Below, piece after piece: positions 1-5,017 of a stretch of 5,017 nt of DNA. Every line of letters begins with the position of its first letter. Position 1 is the first letter of the stretch. A program made the position numbers and the translations under genes. Origin of the DNA: Pseudomonadota bacterium (GTDB taxonomy: Bacteria > Pseudomonadota > Gammaproteobacteria > GRL18); assembly GCA_030632745.1 (NCBI GenBank), contig DAOVUE010000166.1, positions 1 to 5,017 of the forward strand, given 5' to 3'. Under the pieces are notes generated by a model. That model did not search any database and was not told the DNA's origin. It saw only the letters and a program-made list of their open reading frames with translations.

Positions 1-305
1 ATACCGGCTTAAAACCTTATTTTTACGGCTCTCGCTGTGCAGATGAAACACGCTCAAAACCACACCCTCAGATGCTGGAAGAACTACTGGATGAATTTGG
101 TCTAACGGCTGCTGAAGCGATTATGATTGGTGATACAGAATATGATATGCTTATGGCTGCTTCCGTAGGTATGAGTACCCTGGCAGTAAGCTATGGCGTT
201 CATGAACGGGATGATTTATTAAAACATAAGCCCCTGGCCTGTCTGGACAGTATTTCAGAACTGTCGCAGTGGCTGATACAATGTAATCCCCCTAAACTTA
301 TATAA
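1..305 (+). CDS. HAD-IA family phosphatase (phosphoglycolate phosphatase-like), 3' part only
   Basis: The gene enters from the left edge; the frame is open from base 3, giving 100 visible C-terminal residues. In this fragment the HAD motif III lysine is in KPHP (fragment residues 19-22, preceded by SRCADETRS). Motif IV, with its acidic Mg-binding residues, is GDTEYD (43-48). A short tail follows the usual AxxxGM...AVxYGVH segment. The nucleophile motif I (DxDGT) and the cap domain lie before the window. Family knowledge: HAD-IA enzymes are cytosolic Mg-dependent phosphatases acting on small phosphoesters; substrate cannot be assigned from this end. A HAD-IA gene directly before a short S49 peptidase gene is a common gammaproteobacterial order, often just after rluC, which would then lie to the left (inference). 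The stop TAA is 18 bases before the sppA start, so the two are probably one operon. The ATG at base 72 is internal, not the start. Confidence 0.9.
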   Translation, partial: TGLKPYFYGSRCADETRSKPHPQMLEELLDEFGLTAAEAIMIGDTEYDMLMAASVGMSTLAVSYGVHERDDLLKHKPLACLDSISELSQWLIQCNPPKLI

Positions 306-323
306 TGTACAAATGGAACCCTA

Positions 324-1319
324 ATGGATAAAGAAGAAGTAAAATTAAATAAAGATTTTGATAAATTGAAGCAAGCTAATGGCTGGGATAAAAAATTAAT
401 TGAAGATCTGGCTCTTTCCTCATTAAAAGAAAAACGTGCCAGCCGACGTTGGGGAATTTTCTTTAAATTCGTTTTCTGGGGTTACTTGATTACTCTTATT
501 GCATTATTTTATTTACCGGTAAAACCGGGTGCAATTCTGGATAAAAGCAGCTCTGAACATACTGCCTTGATTAATATTAAAGGTATTATTTCATCGGAAT
601 CTGAAGCCAGTGCAGATCTAGTTATTACAGCATTGAGAGAAGCTTTTGAAGATAAAAAAACCAGGGGGGTCATTCTGCGTATGAATACCCCGGGCGGCAG
701 TCCCGTTCAGTCCGGTTATATTAATGATGAAATTGTTCGCTTAAAAGAACTATATCCTGATACTAAGGTCTATGCTGTGATTATGGATGTTTGTGCTTCC
801 GGTGGATATTATATTGCTGCCGCTGCAGATGAAATATACGCCGATAAAGCCAGTATGGTGGGCTCCATTGGTGTCTTAATGAATGGCTTTGGTTTTGAAA
901 ATGCCATTGATAAAATCGGTGTAACACGCCGTTTGTATACCGCTGGCGAGCACAAAAGTTTCCTTGACCCGTTTTCTCCACCTCAGGAAGCTGATGTTGC
1001 ACATACCAAAACTATGCTGGTCAATGTGCACAAGCAATTTATTGATGTAGTGAAAAAAGGCCGCGGAGACAAGCTCAAAGATGATCCCTTATTATTCAGC
1101 GGCTATATCTGGACCGGTGAGCAATCCTTAGCATTAGGACTGGTGGATAAATTAGGCAGCAGCAGTTACGTAGCCAGGGAAGTGATTGGAGCAGAAACAA
1201 TAAAAGACTTTACTGTGTCAGAAACTTTTATTGACCGCTTTGCTAAAAAAATGGGTGCCTCAATGGCTGCCCAACTGGCTGAGATTAGTGGTTTTAGCTT
1301 AACACCGCAATTGCGTTAA
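324..1319 (+). CDS. sppA: S49 family signal peptide peptidase, short SppA type, membrane-anchored
   Basis: A 331-residue serine protease of the S49 family, which digests signal peptides and other peptides at the cytoplasmic membrane. A charged N-terminus (about residues 1-43, many Lys/Arg) precedes one hydrophobic segment at about 44-66. That suggests an uncleaved signal anchor with the catalytic domain outside the cytoplasm. The substrate-strand motif RMNTPGGSP (119-127) replaces the more usual SPGG by TPGG. The catalytic serine is Ser159 in CASGGYYIA, followed by GSIGVL (180-195). The general base is very likely Lys211 in EHKSFLDPF. The Ser-Lys spacing of 52 matches the single-domain Bacillus-type SppA (Ser147/Lys199), not the duplicated 67K enzyme. 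The start at 324 is supported by a GGAA (315-318) five bases upstream and by the 18-base gap from the HAD gene. Translation probably depends on the upstream operon promoter. It faces the minus-strand ATPase gene tail to tail. Confidence 0.93.
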   Translation: MDKEEVKLNKDFDKLKQANGWDKKLIEDLALSSLKEKRASRRWGIFFKFVFWGYLITLIALFYLPVKPGAILDKSSSEHTALINIKGIISSESEASADLVITALREAFEDKKTRGVILRMNTPGGSPVQSGYINDEIVRLKELYPDTKVYAVIMDVCASGGYYIAAAADEIYADKASMVGSIGVLMNGFGFENAIDKIGVTRRLYTAGEHKSFLDPFSPPQEADVAHTKTMLVNVHKQFIDVVKKGRGDKLKDDPLLFSGYIWTGEQSLALGLVDKLGSSSYVAREVIGAETIKDFTVSETFIDRFAKKMGASMAAQLAEISGFSLTPQLR

Positions 1320-1327
1320 TTATCAGA

Positions 1328-1497
1328 CGTTCGGGAATGGTGTTGGTAATACGTTCTCTGGAGTGCGGACTTATATTTCAGGGGGCTTTATAAGGCATGG
1401 ATGCCGCAATTGAGCGGGCCATGGATGGCCTTGAAGCGTCCCCCTGAACATCAACTGACAGACCGAAGTGCGTTGTTTATCGAGTCATTCCCGAACG
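1328..1497. repeat. Nested dyad-symmetric intergenic element (REP/MITE-like; possible bidirectional terminator)
   Basis: This element nearly fills the gap between two converging genes. The outer arms are a perfect 12-base inverted repeat, CGTTCGGGAATG (1328-1339) against CATTCCCGAACG (1486-1497). An inner perfect 9-base pair, TTCAGGGGG (1377-1385) against CCCCCTGAA (1440-1448), shares exactly the same centre (between 1412 and 1413). Inside are two small palindromes with a GG spacer: GGCAT-GG-ATGCC (1394-1405) and GGCCAT-GG-ATGGCC (1417-1430). A short CCGC/GCGG stem around AATTGA lies between them. The 37-base stretches between outer and inner arms show little mutual similarity. I see no flanking direct repeat and no U-tract. 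It could be a dispersed extragenic repeat, a decayed MITE, or simply a structure that stops converging transcription. Confidence 0.6.
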
Positions 1498-1505
1498 CCG
1501 CCCCC

Positions 1506-3215
1506 TTATGTCCAGTCACTGCTGCGGATACGATTGATTGCGGCGCTGAGTTCGTATAAGCGCGGCAAGGCCAGATCGCCAACGGTATAGGGACTGAAGA
1601 TATCAAGACCTTTTTCATCAGCTTCCTGCAGCAGCTGTCTGAGTTGCTCGCTGAGGCTGCCGGAAGTGTGGGCATAATGGCAGGCATAATAGTATATCAT
1701 CAGGCCTATGGCACGGGTTTGGCCAATGTCGATGAGCTGCTCGACTAAGGACAGATCAATTTTATATTTGCCATAAAGAATCTGCTTGCTTTCTCTGATA
1801 GTAATTCTGATAGGAAATTGATCACGCGAGGCATCCAGAGTCTTTTTTCCCGGCTTACGGCTGCTGATGCGTTCAAATGGCGGTAATTTTGCCAATTTTC
1901 CGGCTTCCAGCTCCTTATGAGCCAGTTTTTTTGCCTGTGCAGTGACATCTCTGACACTGTATTCATCCATCATGATGACCGTATCTGCAACATCAAAATA
2001 ATCCCCCGATCCTCCCATAACAATAATAGCAGATACGCCGTACTGCTGATACAATTCTCTGACCCGATAAAGCAGGGGAGTAATGGGTTCTTTGTCTGGT
2101 GCTACCAGAGCCTGCATGCGTTTATCACGGATCATGAAGTTATTAGCTGAAGTGTCTTCATCAATTAATAATAGTTCGCTGCCACATTGCAGTGCTTCAA
2201 TAATATTTGCAGCCTGAGAGGTACTGCCGCTGGCATTTTCTGTACTGAACTGGTGCGTATCCTGTGCAAAGGGCAAGTGATCAATAAAAGGGCTGATATT
2301 CACTTTTGAAATAACCCGTCCATCTTCAGAACGAATTTTAACCGCTGTCTCATTGCTGACGACTTTTTCTCTGCCATCACCGGGGATATGATTATAGGGG
2401 CCGTGTTCCAGAGCATATAATAATGTAGACTTGCCATGAAATCCACCACCGACAATAAGGCTAATACCCTGTGGAATGCCCATACCTGTTATGTTACCCG
2501 CATTGGGTAGTGAAATGACCCGTTCAAGTGAAGCAGGGGAGTGGAAACTGATAATATTGCCCTGCATCGGCTTATCACAAATACCGCTTTGTCGGGGTAA
2601 TTGTGAACCATTGGCAATAAAAGCGACTAAATTATTTTCTTTGAGCTTATGGCGTAATGCATCCTGATCTTCAGCACTATGGACATATTCAATGAGTTCC
2701 TGTGCAGATAAGTTTTTATAGTATAGGGATTGTTCAATGATTTCTGGTAATTCATTAAAAAACATCTGTTGTGCGTCAAGCCCCGCCACATGTCTATTAT
2801 CTGCCGGCAGTCCCATAACCAGACGAGCTTCAATATAGTCTGCTTTAATGAGTACAGCATTGCGTAATAATGTTTTTTGTCCGTTGGTTTCGATGCCAAT
2901 AACACCGCCTCCACCGCTACCGCGCTGTCCTTTGATGATATGCTGAATATTTTTTTTTATCATACGCCCCAGATAATCTTCCAGGGCGATGCGTCGAACC
3001 GGATTGTTTTTCTCTCCTGTCCAGCTGGATAAAGGGAAGTCAGCTTTAGAGTGAGGTATTTTGATGCTGATTCTGGAGGGAAGGGCAAAGGGATCACCCT
3101 GAACATGATTAATTTTTAGTGAAAAAGCAGGGAACTGAAAACTATTCTCAATTGTTTTATAGGTCTTATAAGCCTTGCCGTCAATCTGCTGCAGAATACT
3201 TTTTAAAATGTCCAT
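1506..3215 (-). CDS. Predicted ATPase of the ABC class (COG3044 / PF09818 type), function unknown
   Basis: A 569-residue soluble protein, full length for its family. The N-terminal domain (about 1-240) begins with the family-typical LxxIDGKAYKTYK and VQGDPFALPSR (39-48) and holds a Gly-rich RGSGGGG (98-104) followed by the conserved GLPADNRHVAG region (135-145). The ABC-type nucleotide-binding core follows. Walker A is GGGFHGKST (256-264), then HGPYNHIPGDGRE (271-283). A signature-like SGSTSQ is at 329-334, and Walker B is ELLLIDEDTSA (347-357) with Asp352 and Glu353. A C-terminal domain of about 150 residues closes it. There are no membrane segments and no permease or binding-protein gene nearby, so it is not an ordinary transporter ATPase. 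From memory, the kinetoplastid RNA-editing factor MRB1590 shares this fold, so an RNA-related role is possible but unproven here. The start fits the family N-terminus; only a weak AGG lies upstream, 13 bases away. It is 127 bases downstream of rluE. Confidence 0.9.
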   Translation of the reverse strand: MDILKSILQQIDGKAYKTYKTIENSFQFPAFSLKINHVQGDPFALPSRISIKIPHSKADFPLSSWTGEKNNPVRRIALEDYLGRMIKKNIQHIIKGQRGSGGGGVIGIETNGQKTLLRNAVLIKADYIEARLVMGLPADNRHVAGLDAQQMFFNELPEIIEQSLYYKNLSAQELIEYVHSAEDQDALRHKLKENNLVAFIANGSQLPRQSGICDKPMQGNIISFHSPASLERVISLPNAGNITGMGIPQGISLIVGGGFHGKSTLLYALEHGPYNHIPGDGREKVVSNETAVKIRSEDGRVISKVNISPFIDHLPFAQDTHQFSTENASGSTSQAANIIEALQCGSELLLIDEDTSANNFMIRDKRMQALVAPDKEPITPLLYRVRELYQQYGVSAIIVMGGSGDYFDVADTVIMMDEYSVRDVTAQAKKLAHKELEAGKLAKLPPFERISSRKPGKKTLDASRDQFPIRITIRESKQILYGKYKIDLSLVEQLIDIGQTRAIGLMIYYYACHYAHTSGSLSEQLRQLLQEADEKGLDIFSPYTVGDLALPRLYELSAAINRIRSSDWT

Positions 3216-3221
3216 TGTTTT

Positions 3222-3227
3222 ATTATA
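3222..3227 (-). promoter_or_regulatory. Consensus -10 hexamer TATAAT just upstream of the ABC-class ATPase gene
   Basis: On the minus strand a perfect TATAAT ends six bases before the ATG of the ATPase gene. Initiation at the usual distance would fall on or next to the start codon, which would give a leaderless or almost leaderless mRNA. This agrees with the lack of a good ribosome binding site. At 16-18 bases further upstream I find no convincing -35 (sequences such as CTATTC), and there is no TGn extension, so the call is tentative. Confidence 0.3.
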
Positions 3228-3248
3228 CCTGACAGATTTAATATGAAT

Positions 3249-3298
3249 AGAGATACTGTGTTCCTTCCATGTTACTGGACATGGTTATGTGTATCTCT
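3249..3298. other. Nested hairpin between rluE and the ATPase gene
   Basis: The outer stem is a perfect 8-base inverted repeat, AGAGATAC (3249-3256) against GTATCTCT (3291-3298). The inner stem is a perfect 6-base pair, CCATGT (3267-3272) against ACATGG (3279-3284), with a six-base loop. The internal loops are unequal (10 and 6 bases). In the direction of transcription (minus) it lies after the rluE stop and before the ATPase -10 box. It has no T-run after it, so it is not a standard intrinsic terminator. It may be an mRNA 3'-end stabiliser or an operator, or a chance structure. Confidence 0.35.
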
Positions 3299-3342
3299 GT
3301 TTGTACATTGATAGTAATTTGCAGAAGTTTGTATTATTGTGC

Positions 3343-3888
3343 TTAATCCTGTTGTTTTAATATATACTCACCAGGTTCTATATTCTTTAAATCCCACGGC
3401 CCGATACGAAAACGAATTAATCGAAGTGTAGGAAATCCAACGGCTGCGGTCATTCTTCTAATTTGACGATTTTTCCCTTCTTTAATGAATAATTCAATCC
3501 ATGAGGTTGGAATTTCTTTTCTGACTCGAATAGGCGGAATACGTTCCCAAATTTCAGGTTCAGGAATAATTCTGGCTCGTGCCGGTTTAGTTATACCGTC
3601 TTTGAGCTTAACACCACGAACTAATTGATTGAGAGCATCAGCGCTTATATTGCCATCAACCTGTACCCAATAGCCTTTTTCCTGTTTATGATCAGGATGA
3701 GAAATTTTATGCTGCAGCTTACCATTGTCTGTTAATACCATTAAACCTTCGCTATCCCGATCTAATCGTCCAGCAGGATAGTATTTTGGCAACTGGATAT
3801 ATTCCGATAAGGTTTTTCGTGGTGTCGGTGAGTTTCTATCGGTAAACTGACTGAGCACATTATAAGGTTTATTGAAAAGTAAAATCAT
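3343..3888 (-). CDS. rluE: 23S rRNA pseudouridine synthase, RsuA/RluB/E/F family, RluE type
   Basis: A 181-residue enzyme that converts a specific uridine of 23S rRNA to pseudouridine (U2457 for E. coli RluE, by family knowledge). The protein opens directly with the catalytic domain (MILLFNKPYNVLSQFTD); there is no N-terminal S4 RNA-binding domain, as is usual for RluE and unlike RsuA, RluB and RluF. The catalytic motif GRLDRDSEGLMVLT is at 40-53, with nucleophile Asp43. The RluE-like segment PPIRVRKEIPTSW is at 118-130. The conserved C-terminal motif GKNRQIRRMTAAVGFPTLRLIR is at 138-159. The assignment to RluE rests on the absence of S4 and on these segments. The start at 3888 matches the family N-terminus, although its ribosome site is weak. 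It is divergent from leuC and lies upstream of the ABC-class ATPase on the same strand, with a hairpin between. Confidence 0.85.
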   Translation of the reverse strand: MILLFNKPYNVLSQFTDRNSPTPRKTLSEYIQLPKYYPAGRLDRDSEGLMVLTDNGKLQHKISHPDHKQEKGYWVQVDGNISADALNQLVRGVKLKDGITKPARARIIPEPEIWERIPPIRVRKEIPTSWIELFIKEGKNRQIRRMTAAVGFPTLRLIRFRIGPWDLKNIEPGEYILKQQD

Positions 3889-4017
3889 TTAGTTTATTTA
3901 TCTTAGGATGGCAGGGTTTATAAGCGTTTATTTTAACATTATCATAAGTTACTGCGTAAAATAATTCATTGTTGTAATTACAGAACTCTTTATATGTAAT
4001 ACAATACGGTTTCTTTT

Positions 4018-4048
4018 CCACTTAGACGTTTTGCTAATGGTTTTTTTT
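4018..4048 (+). terminator. Intrinsic terminator-like hairpin with 8-T tail upstream of leuC
   Basis: CCA (4018-4020) and TTAG (4022-4025) pair with CTAATGG (4034-4040), giving a seven-base-pair stem with one bulged C and an eight-base loop. Eight consecutive Ts follow immediately (4041-4048). The stem is AT-rich and so weak, but the stem-then-T-run geometry is right for plus-strand termination. No plus-strand gene ends upstream, since rluE reads the other way. It therefore either attenuates a leuC leader transcript or blocks stray transcription. Confidence 0.4.
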
Positions 4049-4229
4049 AACCTAAATAACTCAGTCGGATCGTAGCGTGAATGACTAAGGTGCTGTAGGT
4101 TAAGGATTTTACTGACTATTTTGGATTTATTCGTAGTCACCTACGGGTGAATTCAAAATAGTTAGAAAATCCTTAAGATGCAGTGGCTTAGGCATTCAAA
4201 GTAGATTTGACTGAGTTATTTAGGTTTAA
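4046..4229. mobile_element. MITE-like non-coding insertion with terminal inverted repeats and TTTAA target duplication
   Basis: The core, 4051-4224 (174 bases), begins with CCTAAATAACTCAGTC (4051-4066) and ends with its exact reverse complement (4209-4224). The direct repeat TTTAA flanks it on both sides (4046-4050 and 4225-4229). The symmetry continues inward through imperfect arms almost to the middle. For example, TTAAGGATTTT (4100-4110) faces AAAATCCTTAA (4166-4176), and the apex is CGTAG-TCAC-CTACG (4132-4145). No transposase is encoded, so it would need one in trans. Family knowledge: IS1380-family elements such as ISEcp1 have ends starting CCTA and make short AT-rich duplications of 4-5 bases. 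That resemblance suggests, but does not prove, the mobilising family. As RNA the element would fold into one long imperfect hairpin. Confidence 0.75.
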
Positions 4230-4235
4230 TATCAA
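4207..4235 (+). promoter_or_regulatory. Candidate hybrid promoter for leuC across the MITE right end
   Basis: TTGACT (4207-4212, five of six to the sigma-70 -35 consensus) overlaps the inner edge of the right terminal repeat and points outward. After a 17-base spacer comes TATCAA (4230-4235, four of six to the -10), in the DNA flanking the insertion. Transcription would begin near 4242, about nine bases before the leuC ATG, leaving too little room for a Shine-Dalgarno site, and none is seen. The left end of the element lacks the TTGACT because the adjoining bases differ. Confidence 0.35.
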
Positions 4236-4250
4236 TTGATGTGAATAGTA

Positions 4251-5017
4251 ATGAAAAAAACAATGTATGAAAAAATCTGGGACGCACATTTAGTGCATGA
4301 AGCCGCAGGTCAGGCTCCATTATTATATATCGACCGGCATTTAATGCATGAGGTTACCAGCCCCCAGGCCTTTGAAGCTATGCTGCAGTCGGGACGAAAA
4401 GTTCGCAATAAACACAGTATTCTGGCCACCATGGATCATTGTGTACCGACTAAGAATCGTAATCTGCCGATTGCCGATCCCATTGCAAAGAAACAGATTG
4501 AAACCATGGCGAGCAACTGCTCCACTAATGATCTGAACCTCTATGATATGGAAAATCCCAATAATGGTGTTATCCATATTGTAGTGCCGGAGCATGGTTT
4601 TGTGCATCCCGGTATGACCGTGGTTTGTGGTGACAGCCATACAGCGACTCATGGGGCATTTGGTGCCCTGGCCTTTGGCATTGGGACCTCTGAAGTAGAA
4701 CATGTCATGGTGACTCAGACCCTGCCGCAGAAAAAATCTAAAACCATGAAGATTGAAGTGACTGGTGAATTATCTCCATACTGCACGGCTAAAGATGTTG
4801 CCCTGGCAATTATAGGCAAAATTGGTACCGCTGGCGGAACCGGTTATGTGGCTGAATTTACCGGTTCTGTGATTAGAAATCTGACTATGGAAGGTCGCAT
4901 GACATTGTGTAATATGGCGATTGAAGCAGGTGCCAGGGCCGGTATGATTGCTCCTGATGAAAAGACCTTTGCCTATATAAAAGGCAGGGAATTTGCCCCT
5001 GCAGGTGAAGATTGGGA
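4251..5017 (+). CDS. leuC: 3-isopropylmalate dehydratase large subunit, 5' part (runs off the window)
   Basis: LeuC and LeuD form isopropylmalate isomerase, which converts 2-isopropylmalate to 3-isopropylmalate in cytosolic leucine synthesis. The frame is open from the ATG at 4251 to the window end, giving 255 of the usual 465-475 residues. It begins with the family-typical [20 protein letters not shown] and [16 protein letters not shown] (26-41). The aconitase-superfamily motifs TMDHCVPT (60-67), [12 protein letters not shown] (127-138) and IGTSEVEHV (144-152) follow, then [13 protein letters not shown] (217-229). The three cysteines that hold the [4Fe-4S] cluster lie in the missing C-terminal half (Cys347, 407 and 410 in E. 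coli numbering). No good ribosome site precedes 4251; the next in-frame ATG (4263) is no better and would trim the usual N-terminus. The gene directly follows the MITE-like element (21 bases), and its expression signals may have been replaced by that insertion. Confidence 0.96.
   Translation, partial: MKKTMYEKIWDAHLVHEAAGQAPLLYIDRHLMHEVTSPQAFEAMLQSGRKVRNKHSILATMDHCVPTKNRNLPIADPIAKKQIETMASNCSTNDLNLYDMENPNNGVIHIVVPEHGFVHPGMTVVCGDSHTATHGAFGALAFGIGTSEVEHVMVTQTLPQKKSKTMKIEVTGELSPYCTAKDVALAIIGKIGTAGGTGYVAEFTGSVIRNLTMEGRMTLCNMAIEAGARAGMIAPDEKTFAYIKGREFAPAGEDW

Larger units (their letters stand above)
3889..4250. other. Divergent rluE-leuC intergenic region
   Basis: This 362-base AT-rich stretch separates the start of rluE (minus) from leuC (plus). 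From left to right it holds: an 18-codon open frame (3908-3964, plus) with four Ile and two Val codons but no Leu; a bulged inverted repeat TTGTAATTAC / GTAATACAA (3972-4004); a terminator-like hairpin with eight Ts (4018-4048); a MITE-like element (4046-4229); and a short spacer before leuC. No conserved protein gene is visible in it. The rluE promoter should lie in the left part, but I find no box pair good enough to call. Confidence 0.7.

Noticed and set aside
301..306. Perfect TATAAT on the plus strand overlapping the HAD gene stop, 17 bases before the sppA start.
   Set aside because: No recognisable -35 lies 16-18 bases upstream (ACAATG at 17), and the 18-base gap to the HAD gene suggests an operon, so it is probably chance in AT-rich DNA.
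664..735. TPGG in place of the common SPGG in the SppA substrate-strand motif, considered as a sign of inactivation.
   Set aside because: The change is conservative, and the catalytic Ser159 and Lys211 are present at the expected 52-residue spacing.
2627..2914. A 95-codon minus-strand frame within the ATPase gene, and similar overlapping frames at 1451-1687, 1745-1966 and 1917-2150.
   Set aside because: All overlap the intact 569-codon ATPase frame and carry no recognisable motif.
3972..4000. TTGTAA, 17 bases, TGTAAT on the plus strand as a possible leuC promoter.
   Set aside because: It would start about 11 bases before the terminator-like hairpin, making a useless transcript, and the same bases form an inverted repeat; possible but not supported.
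3949..4140. A 63-codon minus-strand open frame between rluE and leuC.
   Set aside because: It runs from inside the left arm of the MITE-like element into flanking DNA, has no recognisable domain, and its composition just reflects the AT-rich inverted repeat.
4178..4204. An eight-codon plus-strand frame in the MITE right arm considered as a leucine leader peptide.
   Set aside because: It has a single Leu codon, no ribosome site, and lies within transposon-like sequence rather than a leader.
4341..4703. A 120-codon minus-strand open frame.
   Set aside because: It lies wholly opposite leuC, whose protein sequence is unmistakable in the plus frame.

Overview
The window looks like chromosomal DNA from a gammaproteobacterium of moderate to low GC content. 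The evidence is the gene content: a HAD phosphatase followed by a short SppA-type peptidase, an RluE-type pseudouridine synthase, and a LeuC of proteobacterial type. I cannot name the order or genus from sequence alone. The genes are housekeeping or core. No phage, defence, CRISPR or toxin genes are visible, and no RNA gene was recognised.

Layout: (1) 1-1319, plus strand: the 3' end of a HAD-IA phosphatase gene, then sppA 18 bases later, almost certainly one operon. (2) 1320-1505: the gap between convergent genes, almost filled by a nested dyad-symmetric element of about 170 bases. (3) 1506-3888, minus strand: rluE upstream of a large orphan ABC-class ATPase (COG3044 / PF09818 type). The 127-base gap between them holds a nested hairpin and a consensus -10 box very close to the ATPase start codon. 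(4) 3889-4250: a 362-base divergent intergenic region between rluE and leuC. (5) 4251-5017, plus strand: the 5' half of leuC, which runs off the window and is presumably followed by leuD/leuB.

The most interesting part is region 4. It holds a small terminator-like hairpin with an eight-T tail. Immediately after that comes a MITE-like element with 16-base perfect terminal inverted repeats, long imperfect inverted arms and a 5-base direct repeat TTTAA on both sides. Its right end carries an outward TTGACT hexamer spaced 17 bases from a TATCAA hexamer just before leuC, so the insertion may have given leuC a new hybrid promoter. Removing the element on paper puts the T-run 23 bases upstream of leuC, where a leader attenuator could sit.

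Functional links: HAD phosphatase and SppA are likely co-transcribed housekeeping functions (small phosphoester hydrolysis; membrane peptide and protein turnover). RluE modifies 23S rRNA. LeuC is one half of isopropylmalate isomerase in leucine synthesis. The ABC-class ATPase has no transporter partner here and its role is unknown. I see no convincing new multi-gene system; the unusual content is in the intergenic DNA.
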